Source: Collinsella sp. AM17-1
GTDB lineage: Bacteria > Actinomycetota > Coriobacteriia > Coriobacteriales > Coriobacteriaceae
Direction: 5' to 3'
Length of the DNA: 64,000 nucleotides
Assembly (NCBI RefSeq): GCF_003470665.1
Contig: NZ_QRJZ01000006.1
Coordinates: 1-64,000 of the forward strand
Made by a program: the position numbers and the translations under genes. Shown one piece after another: positions 15,244 to 23,067 of this stretch. The notes beneath the pieces were generated by a model. That model was not told the origin of the DNA. It ran no database searches and saw nothing but the letters and a program-made list of their open reading frames with translations. Numbering within the stretch: the first letter of the stretch is position 1; every line of letters begins with the position of its first letter.

Positions 15244-16041
15244 ATGGGTCTTGAGGGAATCAAGCTGATCGCCTGCGATTTGGATGGCACGTTGCTGCAT
15301 CCGGGGGAGCGCGAGCCGCGTTCCGAGGCGTTTGAGCTCATCGATGAGCTACATCGTCGCGGCATTGTGTTTATGCCGGCGAGCGGCCGTCAATATGCGA
15401 GCCTGCGCTACCTGTTTGCCCCGGTGGCCGATGAGCTCGCCTATGTATGCGAAAACGGAGCCCTGGTGATGAGCGAGGGGCATGCCGTTGTCAAGCGTTC
15501 CATGGAGCGTAGCCTTGCTATGGATATCGCGAATGCCGTGGTTGCGTATCCCCATGCCGACGTGACCCTTTCGTGCGAGGGGCACCTCTACACCATGAGC
15601 GGCAACGATGCGTTCGTCGACCATTTGCGCTATGAGGTCCACTGCGATGTGGCGGTGGTTGACCGTCCCGAGGACATCGACGAGGATGTCATTAAGATTG
15701 CCTTCCAGACGCCCGAAATTGATCAGCCGGTGGCCCTGGAGTATTTCGAGCGTCTCTTTAGCGACCGAGTCGATGTGATGACGTCGGGAACCGAATGGAC
15801 TGACTTTATCGGCTTTGACTCGGGCAAGGGGTCCGCGCTTGCCGATTATGGTCGTGCCCTGGGGATCTCGCCCGATGCGATGATGGCGTTTGGCGACAAT
15901 GAGAACGATCGCGACATGCTCAACGTCGTGGGCCATCCCTATCTGATGGAGAGCTGCAACCCTACCATGCGCGGTGTCAATGACCGTGTCCGCTACGTGC
16001 GCACGGTCGAAGAGGAACTGCATCGCCTGCTCGCCGAGTAG
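15244..16041 (+). CDS. Cof-type HAD-IIB hydrolase
   Basis: A 265-residue HAD-superfamily phosphatase of the Cof/YbiV group. Motif I is ACDLDGTLLH, motif II lies in PASGRQY, motif III includes the lysine in FDSGKGSALADY, and motif IV is AFGDNENDRDML. Such enzymes hydrolyse sugar phosphates or cofactor phosphates. The substrate cannot be deduced. ATG 15244 is supported by GGGGGAAA; an upstream in-frame start at 15154 would cross the hairpin and is rejected. Single gene, convergent with the Fur-family gene. Confidence 0.88.
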   Translation: MGLEGIKLIACDLDGTLLHPGEREPRSEAFELIDELHRRGIVFMPASGRQYASLRYLFAPVADELAYVCENGALVMSEGHAVVKRSMERSLAMDIANAVVAYPHADVTLSCEGHLYTMSGNDAFVDHLRYEVHCDVAVVDRPEDIDEDVIKIAFQTPEIDQPVALEYFERLFSDRVDVMTSGTEWTDFIGFDSGKGSALADYGRALGISPDAMMAFGDNENDRDMLNVVGHPYLMESCNPTMRGVNDRVRYVRTVEEELHRLLAE

Positions 16042-16060
16042 ATATATGTGGCATGCCTAG

Positions 16061-16100
16061 AAATCGACTTTTTGCTGCAGAGTGCAGAAAGGTGGATTTT
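16061..16100. terminator. Hairpin between Cof hydrolase and Fur genes
   Basis: AAATCGACTTTTTGCTGCA pairs imperfectly with TGCAGAAAGGTGGATTT. It lies between two convergent genes and could serve both, with TTTT at 16097-16100 on the plus strand. Confidence 0.45.
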
Positions 16101-16118
16101 AAGGCGTGTCCCAAACAT

Positions 16119-16499
16119 CTACCGGCAGTCGGGACAGAGACCCTCAAAGATGGTGTAGTGCGACGTGACGTGCCAGCCGATTTGCTCGGACGCCTTGTCG
16201 TCGAGTTGGGCATCGAAGGGGAGCGGCACGTCGATGACGCGGCTGCACGAGGTGCAGATGATATGTGCGTGCGGCTCGATGGTGCGATCGAAGCGGCTGC
16301 CGCCCGGCGTCTTAATAGAGAGAATCTCCCCTGCGTCGGCTAAGAGATTGAGGTTGCGGTAGACCGTGCCGCGGCTGATCTTGTCATCCTGTTCGCGTAC
16401 GGCGTTGTAGATTTCGTCGGCGGTGGGATGGTTATAGCTTTGGCGCACAGCGTCAAGAACCAGCTTTCGCTGCTTGGTATTCCTTCTTTGCACCGCCAT
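16119..16499 (-). CDS. Fur/PerR family metalloregulator
   Basis: A 126-residue Fur-family repressor. It has an N-terminal winged helix (RGTVYRNLNLLADAGEI) and a C-terminal dimerisation domain with histidines (EPHAHIICTSC) and a structural zinc site formed by CTSC and the C-terminal CPDC. The short length and the HAHIIC pattern fit PerR-like or Fur-like sensors; which metal or oxidant is sensed is not decidable here. A promoter at 16536-16564 contains TTAG-N9-CTAA symmetry that could be an autoregulatory operator. Confidence 0.9.
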   Translation of the reverse strand: MAVQRRNTKQRKLVLDAVRQSYNHPTADEIYNAVREQDDKISRGTVYRNLNLLADAGEILSIKTPGGSRFDRTIEPHAHIICTSCSRVIDVPLPFDAQLDDKASEQIGWHVTSHYTIFEGLCPDCR

Positions 16500-16535
16500 G
16501 CGCCTCGCCTCTTTTCTATCAACGGTCGTAGGTAA

Positions 16536-16564
16536 ATGATACCGTATTTAGCACACAATACTAA
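16536..16564 (-). promoter_or_regulatory. Promoter of the Fur-family gene
   Basis: On the minus strand: -35 TTAGTA (16564-16559), 17-base spacer, -10 TATCAT (16541-16536). The -35 overlaps the acylphosphatase stop codon. An imperfect palindrome TATTTAG...CTAATA covers the spacer. Confidence 0.5.
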
Positions 16565-16971
16565 TAACGAGGAATGAAACCGTCTTCATTGGCAAGTGGG
16601 GCTCGGGTCTGGGCGTCTACGAGGCGAAAACGCGTTCCCATGCGCTCATAGGAGGCATGAAGCGCCTCGAGATGAGACAGGATGTTTGCCGGAGCTCCCT
16701 GTATCTCCATCTCGACTGACCCGTCTTCCATGTTACTCACCCAGCCGGTGAGTGCGCGTGCCTGTGCGAGGTTGGTGTTGGTAAAGCGAAAACCAACGCC
16801 TTGGACTTGCCCCTCCCAGCGTAGGAAATAGCGCAGGGGAGTGTCTTGAGTGGCCTCGTCGCTTGCGAGCACAGTAAGCCTGCGGCGCAGCTCGAGCTCG
16901 ACGTTTGATGGTTTTTGAGGCTCTCGACTGCCGCCGGTGACGCTGGAGAAGAACGTATCGAAGAAGCCCAT
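16561..16971 (-). CDS. Acylphosphatase
   Basis: A 136-residue protein whose C-terminal 90 residues are an acylphosphatase domain, hydrolysing carboxyl-phosphate bonds. The signature WEGQVQGVGFRFTNTNLA contains the catalytic Arg, and GWVSNMEDGSVEMEIQG supplies the catalytic Asn. About 45 extra N-terminal residues (MGFFDTFFSSVTGG...) are not part of the usual ~95-residue enzyme. ATG 16971 lies three bases after the stop of the oxidoreductase gene, so translation is probably coupled. Confidence 0.85.
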   Translation of the reverse strand: MGFFDTFFSSVTGGSREPQKPSNVELELRRRLTVLASDEATQDTPLRYFLRWEGQVQGVGFRFTNTNLAQARALTGWVSNMEDGSVEMEIQGAPANILSHLEALHASYERMGTRFRLVDAQTRAPLANEDGFIPRY

Positions 16972-16973
16972 CG

Positions 16974-18080
16974 CTAGGCCTGCTTGCCTGCATCGGCCGG
17001 GAAGGTAATGCCGGCCTGCTGGCGCACGGCATCCATGATGCGCAGCGAGACGAGCGTGACATCGCGGTAGTGGCCAAGCTCGTGACGTCCCGCCGGGGTC
17101 TCCCAAATCTCTTCCTTAACGTTATCGATGCCGCCGATGGCGGTGATAAAGTCCGCGAGCTCGTACTCCATGGTGTTGCTCGATTTGGGAAGGTCGAGCG
17201 CGCGTCCGTTGTCGCCTTGCTCGCGCGGCGCCTCGGTCGCCGATCCGCGCACGACGTCGCCGCGATAATCGATGCGTACGTTGCGGGGCGTGGACAGATG
17301 GTCAATCTGGATGGTGCCGCGCTCACCTTCGATTTGCGAGGGCAGCAGATCGTTGGTGATCTTGGAATGCGCAAGCTCGACGGAAATGCGGCCTCCGCCA
17401 TAGCTGGCGAGAATGGAGCCGCAGCCGTCGATGGGGCCGTGCGTGAGCTGTCGCGTGGTGGGGTCGAGCAGAGTAGTCATGCTCGTAAGACCGGAGGGCA
17501 TGCCGAAGATCTCGACCATGGGCTCGACGGTGTAGACGCCGATGTCCATGAGGGAACCCGATGCCATGTGGCAGTCGAAGATATTGGTGGCGCGCCCCGC
17601 GAGAACCTCGTTGTAGCGCGAAGAATACTTGCCAAAGCGCAACGATGCACGACGAATGGGCGCAATCTCGCCCAGGGCGTCCTCGACGGCGTGGAAAGCA
17701 GGGTCATGGAGCGGGCGCATGGCCTCGAGGGCTACGACGCCCGCCGCCTCGGCTGCGCGAAAGACCTCGAGCGCTTGCGCCTCGGTGGCACAAAAAGGCT
17801 TTTCGACGATAACGTGCTTGCCGCCGGCGATACAGGCGAGCGCCTGCTCGTAGTGGAGCGCATTGGGGCTGCCGATGTAGACGGCGTCGACGTCGGCGGC
17901 TGCCGCAAGCTCATCGAGTGAAGTAAAGCTTCGCTCGCCACCGCGCTCGGCGGTAAAGGCAGCACCGCGATCGGCATCGCGTGAAAGCGTGCCCACAAAC
18001 GCGGCTTGGTCATTGGCGTTGACGACTTGGATAAAGTCGTCGGTAATCATGGATGTGCCGATGGTCGCTATGCGCAGCAT
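16974..18080 (-). CDS. Gfo/Idh/MocA family oxidoreductase
   Basis: A 368-residue NAD(P)-dependent oxidoreductase. The N-terminal Rossmann fold starts MLRIATIGTSMITDDF. The family motif GGKHVIVEKPF has the conserved EKP lysine, and the C-terminal domain includes DIGVYTVEPMVEIFG. Members act on sugars, inositols or related polyols; the substrate is unknown. It is followed within three bases by the acylphosphatase gene. Confidence 0.88.
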   Translation of the reverse strand: MLRIATIGTSMITDDFIQVVNANDQAAFVGTLSRDADRGAAFTAERGGERSFTSLDELAAAADVDAVYIGSPNALHYEQALACIAGGKHVIVEKPFCATEAQALEVFRAAEAAGVVALEAMRPLHDPAFHAVEDALGEIAPIRRASLRFGKYSSRYNEVLAGRATNIFDCHMASGSLMDIGVYTVEPMVEIFGMPSGLTSMTTLLDPTTRQLTHGPIDGCGSILASYGGGRISVELAHSKITNDLLPSQIEGERGTIQIDHLSTPRNVRIDYRGDVVRGSATEAPREQGDNGRALDLPKSSNTMEYELADFITAIGGIDNVKEEIWETPAGRHELGHYRDVTLVSLRIMDAVRQQAGITFPADAGKQA

Positions 18081-18155
18081 GTATCCCCCTCGTGCCGTTC
18101 GGTTTACAGGATGAGTGTAGCGCGAGGAGGCAGGAAATAGCGTGCGAAAACGCCG

Positions 18156-18641
18156 TTACAGGTCGCTCTCGTTAAAGCCAGTGTCGATATCGAGGTTGCT
18201 GCCGTCGGCCGCCGTGGTGGCAAGTTCGTCGCAGCGCTCGTTGAGCTCATGGCCGGCGTGGCCCTTAACCCAGATGAACTCCACTTTGTGCTTGCTCTTT
18301 GCGGTGAGCAGGCGCTCCCACAGATCGCGGTTCTTGACAGGTTGCTTGTTGGCGGTCTTCCAGCCGCGTTTTTTCCATCCGTCAATCCAGTGCTTGTTGA
18401 AGGCGTTGACGACGTACTGCGAATCGGAATGGACCTCGACCTCGCAGGGGCGGTTGAGCGCCTCGAGCGCCACGATAACCGCCATGAGTTCCATGCGGTT
18501 GTTGGTGGTCTTGGCGTAGCCGCGCGAAAGCTCGGAGGTAAAGGTCTTGCCGGCGGGGTTGGTGTATTTGAGCACGGCGCCGTAGCCGCCGCGTCCCGGA
18601 TTTGATCGGGCCGAGCCGTCGGTATAGATGATGACCTTCAC
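18156..18641 (-). CDS. rnhA: Ribonuclease HI
   Basis: A 161-residue ribonuclease HI that removes RNA from RNA-DNA hybrids. The acidic active site is complete: Asp in [16 protein letters not shown], Glu in [13 protein letters not shown], Asp in [12 protein letters not shown], and a C-terminal Asp in NERCDELA. The basic handle [20 protein letters not shown] is present, as in the E. coli enzyme. The C-terminus has about ten extra acidic residues. It appears to be a single gene. Confidence 0.95.
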   Translation of the reverse strand: MKVIIYTDGSARSNPGRGGYGAVLKYTNPAGKTFTSELSRGYAKTTNNRMELMAVIVALEALNRPCEVEVHSDSQYVVNAFNKHWIDGWKKRGWKTANKQPVKNRDLWERLLTAKSKHKVEFIWVKGHAGHELNERCDELATTAADGSNLDIDTGFNESDL

Positions 18642-18740
18642 GGGCTTCCTTTCGTTGAGTGCGTTTCATGTGAGTGACCATTGTAGCGCCATGCCCGCCG
18701 GGGGCTAGCAATCTACGATTTCTACCCCGTCTTCCGACAG

Positions 18741-19643
18741 TTAGTTGGCATGGATGATGCGGTTGAGCTCGTCGAGGTATTGCTGCAAGAGGGGAGAGGG
18801 CTTGCGCTCGTCGTGCATGATATAGCCTACGTGCATCGTTGGGGCGTCTGCTAACGGGATCGATGCCATACCCCATTGCATTTCATTGGAGAGGACACCG
18901 GTCGACAGGGTGTAACCGTTCGACGTGATAAGTAAGTTAGTAAGTGTTCCGCGGTCCGAGATTCGTATGTTGCGGTCGCAAGGGATATAGCTAAAAGGTT
19001 CCTCGGCGTAATAGAAGGAGTTTGAGGTCCCCTGTTCAAAGCTGTAGCGCGTATAGGGCGTGAGGTCGGCAAGGGACAGCTGCGGGCGGCGTGCGAGCGG
19101 GTGGCGCTCGCTAACGAAGACGTGGACCGTCGCGTCGAATAGGGGATGGAAGCTTGCACGGGCATCGGCGAAGGCCTTCTGCAGAACGCGGGCGTTAAAG
19201 TCGTCCAGATACAGAATGCCGATATCGCTGCGAAACGCGCGTACGTCGTCGATGATCTGCGCTGTGGTGGTCTCGCGCATGATGAACTCGAACTTGCTGT
19301 CGCGGCAGCGCTCGACCACGTTGACAAAGGCCTCGACCGAAAAGGCGTAGTGCTGGGCGGAAATGGCGAGGCGGGCTTGCGGGGTGCCGCCGTCCTCGTA
19401 GCGCGCCTCGAGCATGTCGGCCTGCTCTACGACCTGGCGCGCATAGCCCAAAAGCTCGGTGCCGTCGTTGGTGAGCGTGACGCCGCGGCTGGAGCGCGTA
19501 AAGATCTCCAGATGGAGCTCCTGCTCTAGGCTTTTGACGGCATTGGAGATATTGGACTGTGCCGTATAGAGGCGCTGGGCTGCGGCGTTGATCGATCCGG
19601 ACTCTGCCACGGCGATCAAAAAGCGAAGCTGCTGGAGGGTCAT
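18741..19643 (-). CDS. LysR-family transcriptional regulator
   Basis: A 300-residue LTTR. The N-terminal helix-turn-helix is MTLQQLRFLIAVAESGSINAAAQRLYTAQSNISNAVKSLE (1-40). The effector domain begins near residue 90. It is transcribed divergently from metY, so control of sulfur amino-acid synthesis (CysB/CysR/MetR-like) is the natural hypothesis. GATAGCTATC (19660-19669) in its leader is a palindrome that could be part of an operator. The ligand is unknown. Confidence 0.88.
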   Translation of the reverse strand: MTLQQLRFLIAVAESGSINAAAQRLYTAQSNISNAVKSLEQELHLEIFTRSSRGVTLTNDGTELLGYARQVVEQADMLEARYEDGGTPQARLAISAQHYAFSVEAFVNVVERCRDSKFEFIMRETTTAQIIDDVRAFRSDIGILYLDDFNARVLQKAFADARASFHPLFDATVHVFVSERHPLARRPQLSLADLTPYTRYSFEQGTSNSFYYAEEPFSYIPCDRNIRISDRGTLTNLLITSNGYTLSTGVLSNEMQWGMASIPLADAPTMHVGYIMHDERKPSPLLQQYLDELNRIIHAN

Positions 19644-19704
19644 TGGCGCCCGTCCTTTCGATAGCTATCTAAAAAACCGATAACAAGTTAGCGCATTTAA
19701 GTGA

Positions 19705-19733
19705 TTGACCGAGGGAGACAATGCCCGTACTAT
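19705..19733 (+). promoter_or_regulatory. metY promoter
   Basis: -35 TTGACC (19705-19710), 17-base spacer, -10 TACTAT (19728-19733). It gives a leader of about 175 bases before metY. Confidence 0.75.
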
Positions 19734-19750
19734 TCAAAACACACAAAGGC

Positions 19751-19862
19751 GGTAGGTAATTAAGCCAACTACGGAACCGGGACGCGAAAGGAGGCCTGCA
19801 TATGAATTGCTTACCAAGACGAATGCCGGGCTCCTGTTTGCGCCCGTCGGCGTGATCAGGAG
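19751..19862 (+). promoter_or_regulatory. Structured metY leader (putative attenuator)
   Basis: GGTAGGTAATT (19751-19761) can pair with AATTGCTTACC (19805-19815) at the beginning of the leader-peptide ORF, using two G-U pairs. Downstream, CTCCTG (19831-19836) pairs with CAGGAG (19857-19862) around the inner GCGCC-CGTC-GGCGT stem, spanning the leader stop codon. A U-rich stretch (CTCTCTTTTTATTT) follows at 19877-19890. Ribosome position on the leader could select between folds. Confidence 0.5.
19802..19855 (+). CDS. Cysteine-containing 17-residue leader peptide
   Basis: A short ORF reads MNCLPRRMPGSCLRPSA and stops at TGA 19853-19855. It has an excellent Shine-Dalgarno (AAAGGAGG) seven bases before the ATG and contains two cysteine codons (TGC, TGT). 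It lies between the metY promoter and metY, with possible alternative stems around it. Position, RBS and codon content fit a ribosome-mediated attenuator that senses cysteinyl-tRNA or sulfur status. The regulatory role is inferred; it is not a known family. Confidence 0.6.
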   Translation: MNCLPRRMPGSCLRPSA

Positions 19863-19916
19863 ACAGCGAATTACTTCTCTCTTTTTATTTACTTTCGTTC
19901 GATCAAGGAGATCATC

Positions 19917-21227
19917 ATGAGCCAGTTCATCAACAACCCTGAGCACACCTTTGGTTTCGATACCCTGCAGCTGCACGTTGGCCAGGAGAGCGCCGATCCC
20001 GCATCCGACTCCCGTGCCGTGCCCATCTACCAGACCACGAGCTATGTGTTCCGCAACTCCCAGCACGCCGCCGACCGCTTTGGTCTTGCCGACGCCGGTA
20101 ACATCTACGGCCGTCTGACCAACTCCACCCAGGGTGTCTTCGAGGACCGTATCGCCGCACTCGAGGGCGGCGTGGCAGGTCTTGCCGTCGCCTCCGGCGC
20201 TGCTGCCATCACCTATACCCTGCAGGCCCTTGCCCAGGCCGGTGACCACGTGGTGGCTCAGAAGACCATCTACGGTGGCTCCTACAACCTGCTGGAGCAT
20301 ACGCTCTCCCAGTTTGGCGTCGAGACCACGTTTGTCGATGCCCATAACTTGGAAGAGGTTGAGGGTGCCATCAAGGACAACACCACGGTCATCTATCTCG
20401 AGACGCTCGGCAACCCCAACTCTGACATCCCCAACATCGACGCCATCTCCGAGATTGCCAAGAAGCACGGTCTGCCGGTTGTCGTCGACAACACCTTCGG
20501 CACCCCGTATCTGTTCCGTCCGCTGGAGCATGGTGCCAACATCGTCGTTCACTCCGCAACCAAGTTCATCGGCGGCCACGGCACCTCGCTGGGCGGTGTG
20601 ATCGTCGACGGCGGTAACTTCGATTGGAAGGCGAGCGGCAAGTATGCGCAGATCGCCGAGCCCAACCCCTCCTACCATGGCGTCTCGTTTGCCGAGGCTG
20701 CCGGTCCCGCCGCCTTCGCAACCTATGTCCGCGCTATCTTGCTGCGTGACGAGGGCGCCTGCATCAGCCCGTTCAACGCCTGGATCCTGCTCCAGGGCAC
20801 CGAGACTCTGTCGCTGCGCGTTGACCGTCATGTCGAGAACACCAAGAAGGTCGTTGAGTTCCTGGCTGGTGACAGCCATGTCGCCAAGGTGAACCACCCG
20901 AGCCTGTCTGAGCACCCCGATCACGAGCTCTATCAGAAGTACTTCCCCCGTGGCGGTGCCTCGATCTTTACCTTTGAGATTAAGGGTGGCCAGGAGGCCG
21001 CCTGGAAGTTCATCGATCATCTGCAGGTGTTCTCGCTGCTCGCCAACGTGGCCGACGTCAAGTCGCTCGTCGTGCACCCGGCTACCACCACGCACTCCCA
21101 GCTCTCTGCCGAGGAGCTCGCCGAGCAGAACATCACGCCCTCCACGATCCGTCTTTCCATCGGTACCGAGAACGCCGAGGATATCATTTGGGATCTGAAG
21201 CAGGCCTTCGCCGCGCTGGACGAGTAA
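19917..21227 (+). CDS. metY: O-acetylhomoserine sulfhydrylase
   Basis: A 436-residue PLP enzyme of the Cys/Met metabolism family. It makes homocysteine from O-acetylhomoserine and sulfide (direct sulfhydrylation), or methionine from methanethiol. Seen: TFGFDTLQLHVGQ at the start, the YGRLTNSTQGVFEDRIAALE substrate-binding segment, the IYGGSYNLL loop and the PLP lysine in HSATKFIGGHG. The length matches MetY rather than the shorter MetB/MetC. ATG 19917 follows AAGGAG. It is divergent from a LysR regulator and preceded by a leader peptide, so expression is probably tied to sulfur supply. Confidence 0.95.
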   Translation: MSQFINNPEHTFGFDTLQLHVGQESADPASDSRAVPIYQTTSYVFRNSQHAADRFGLADAGNIYGRLTNSTQGVFEDRIAALEGGVAGLAVASGAAAITYTLQALAQAGDHVVAQKTIYGGSYNLLEHTLSQFGVETTFVDAHNLEEVEGAIKDNTTVIYLETLGNPNSDIPNIDAISEIAKKHGLPVVVDNTFGTPYLFRPLEHGANIVVHSATKFIGGHGTSLGGVIVDGGNFDWKASGKYAQIAEPNPSYHGVSFAEAAGPAAFATYVRAILLRDEGACISPFNAWILLQGTETLSLRVDRHVENTKKVVEFLAGDSHVAKVNHPSLSEHPDHELYQKYFPRGGASIFTFEIKGGQEAAWKFIDHLQVFSLLANVADVKSLVVHPATTTHSQLSAEELAEQNITPSTIRLSIGTENAEDIIWDLKQAFAALDE

Positions 21228-21287
21228 GGCGACTTGTGCAAGGACCCCTTGCGACTCGATAGGTATAACTGCATAAAATGCCTGCTC

Positions 21288-21328
21288 AAGGCGCCTGTGC
21301 GAACAATGGTTGCACAGGCGCCTTTTTT
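21288..21328 (+). terminator. metY terminator
   Basis: AAGGCGCCTGTGC (21288-21300) pairs perfectly with GCACAGGCGCCTT (21312-21324), followed by T residues to 21328. Confidence 0.95.
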
Positions 21329-21539
21329 GCATAGAGCGGGTGCAAAAACAGGGTTTTTGACACGCTTTATGCATTCGAGTTATGGAAAACTCCTGTTGAG
21401 AGGATGTGAGTTTTACGCAATTGACGTGCACCTTTTGAGAAAAACCGCAGGTCGCGATTTGCTCGGGGTACTATGCAGCGCGATCGAATCACACGCAGCT
21501 TAAACGCAGCAAAAACGTACTACGGAGGTTTCCAGCTAC
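21329..21539. other. Leader region of the secreted protein gene
   Basis: About 210 bases without a convincing ORF. It includes an RBS CGGAGG at 21523-21528. I see several TTGAC-like hexamers but no well-spaced promoter. Confidence 0.4.
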
Positions 21540-22316
21540 ATGAGGATCGATTCACGAAAACCGAAAGCCGCCGCCCTTTCCGCCGCTCTGACCGTGGCAC
21601 TTTTGGCGGGCGCCGGCGCAACTGATGCCCACGCGACGACACTATCCGATACGGTCGGATCTACGTCGTCCGAGGCGACGCTGGTGCAGCCCGTCGACTA
21701 CCGCGGCGACGGTTATGGCTCTATGCAGGAGTGGAACGCCTCGATGGGGGCAAAGCGCGATTCCCTGGAGATGCGCGCTCAGATCATTATGAACATGTAC
21801 GGTGACTATGCCACCGATGACGAGCGCGCTGTACTACAGGGTTGCATCGACGGTGCGGGCAGTCTTTTGACGATGGATGAGGTCGACGCCAAGTCGACCG
21901 AGCTCGACGAGCTTCGCTCCACGCTTGAGGATGCCAAGCGCGAGGCGCTCGAGGCTGCCGCAGCCGAAGCCGAGGCCGCTGAGGCCGTTCAGGCTTCGTA
22001 TTACAACGCCGGCTCCGGCTCGTCTTACACGTCTGCTGCGTATTGCGCGAACGGCTCGGGTCTGACGCGCTCGAGCGGCGTCAATAACTATAACGGCCGC
22101 CGCGAGACTTATTACAGCAGCAACGTGTTGTATCACCACCGCACGGGCGAATGGACGCAGGATTCCGAGGGCTTTTGGCGCGATTCCGATGGCTACTACG
22201 TCGTTGCCGCGGGCGATAAGGCCCAGGGCTCGACTTTTACGGGCTCTAAGGGCGAGTGCAAGGTCTATGACTCCGGCTGTGCTGCCGGAACCACCGACTA
22301 CTATACCGGTTGGTAA
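21540..22316 (+). CDS. Secreted protein with coiled-coil and C-terminal 3D-like domain
   Basis: A 258-residue exported protein of unknown function. Residues 1-32 form a signal peptide (basic RKPK, hydrophobic ALTVALLAGAGA, AHA cleavage motif). Residues about 100-150 are an Ala/Glu-rich helix likely to form a coiled coil. Residues about 150-190 are Gly/Ser/Tyr-rich. The C-terminal part (GYYVVAAGD...GECKVYDSGC...TDYYTGW) resembles the Asp-rich 3D/RlpA-type barrel seen in cell-wall-associated proteins, but this likeness is weak. Two nearby cysteines could form a disulfide. A role in the cell envelope is likely; an enzymatic role is not established. Confidence 0.7.
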   Translation: MRIDSRKPKAAALSAALTVALLAGAGATDAHATTLSDTVGSTSSEATLVQPVDYRGDGYGSMQEWNASMGAKRDSLEMRAQIIMNMYGDYATDDERAVLQGCIDGAGSLLTMDEVDAKSTELDELRSTLEDAKREALEAAAAEAEAAEAVQASYYNAGSGSSYTSAAYCANGSGLTRSSGVNNYNGRRETYYSSNVLYHHRTGEWTQDSEGFWRDSDGYYVVAAGDKAQGSTFTGSKGECKVYDSGCAAGTTDYYTGW

Positions 22317-22340
22317 TCTGCCATAAGCCAATAGGACATG

Positions 22341-22393
22341 ACGGGCGGGCGTCTTTACCGAGCCTTTGGGCAACGTAAGGGCGTCCGTTTTTT
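22341..22393 (+). terminator. Terminator after secreted protein gene
   Basis: ACGGGCGGGCGTCTTTAC pairs imperfectly with GTAAGGGCGTCCGT, followed by TTTTTTG. Confidence 0.65.
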
Positions 22394-22503
22394 GTGCGTG
22401 CTTGAGTTAACAGAGCGCTTACCGTGGCCGTACGCCGCGCATATGGGCGCGGGGCACACTAAGTCACGAGAAACAAAGTCGTTCTCGTGGAGGAAGTGGT
22501 CTT

Positions 22504-22704
22504 GTGAACGCTCGAGATATCGCCGTTGCCGCCGTTGCATTGACGCTTGGCTGCCTTGGTCCTACGGCCGCGCTCGTCGCGGGTATGCAGGGCACGTGCG
22601 GAGCTGCTCCTATCGTTGTGGGGGCCCTGATTGCTGTCGCTGCGCTGGGAAGCGCCGGCGTCGTCCTTTGCCGTGATGATGAGGACGAGATCGTGGGGTC
22701 CTAA
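22504..22704 (+). CDS. Small two-TM membrane protein
   Basis: A 66-residue protein with two hydrophobic segments (about 6-28 and 36-56) and an acidic C-terminus CRDDEDEIVGS. GTG 22504 is preceded by GGAGGAAG at good spacing, which is the main support that it is translated. Family not recognised. It could be a small membrane accessory protein. Confidence 0.55.
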   Translation: MNARDIAVAAVALTLGCLGPTAALVAGMQGTCGAAPIVVGALIAVAALGSAGVVLCRDDEDEIVGS

Positions 22705-22727
22705 AGTTAGCCTCAACTCTGGTTTTA

Positions 22728-22750
22728 CCGGAGCGTGTTGCGTGCTCCGG
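22728..22750. repeat. Hairpin after the small membrane protein
   Basis: CCGGAGC (22728-22734) pairs with GCTCCGG (22744-22750). A short TTT follows only after nine bases, so it is at most a weak terminator. Confidence 0.45.
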
Positions 22751-22784
22751 ATAGCGGTATTTAGAAGAACAAACGCATGGGAAC

Positions 22785-22904
22785 TCACGGCTTAAAGCCA
22801 AACCAGTGTGGGGTGTCGCACGAGAGCGTGTGAGTGAGGTTGACCCAGCGATAATCGGTGCTTTTGAGCTGGGATGCGAGGTTCCAAAGGTCGAGCGCGG
22901 GCAT
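22785..22904 (-). pseudogene. Truncated cyclase-family gene (N-terminal stub)
   Basis: A 39-codon ORF on the minus strand starts at ATG 22904 behind an intact AAAGGAG. It contains DYRWVNLTHTLSCDTPHWFG, resembling the N-terminal segment of cyclase/kynurenine-formamidase family proteins (usually over 200 residues), then stops at TGA 22785. The downstream sequence has no continuation and runs into a hairpin and the small membrane protein. It looks like the 5' end of a gene whose remainder was deleted. Cyclase assignment is from the motif only. Confidence 0.5.
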
Positions 22905-23067
22905 GGGTGGCTCCTTTCATCGGGCTTTTTGCTGATGTTAAAGCGGTGTCATGACGGCTCGATTTCTGCTGCGTTACGATACGTTCTCGATTGCGATTCC
23001 ACGATGTTTCGGCCGCGTGACCGTTGTGTTTCGCCGTGCCGGGGCGCTGATGGCGAAGGGAGGGGCC

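Noticed and set aside
19751..19864. Cobalamin or SAM riboswitch before metY
   Set aside because: TCAGGAGAC resembles a B12 box, but the conserved core of a cobalamin riboswitch and the SAM-I/IV core are not present; the leader peptide explains the region better.
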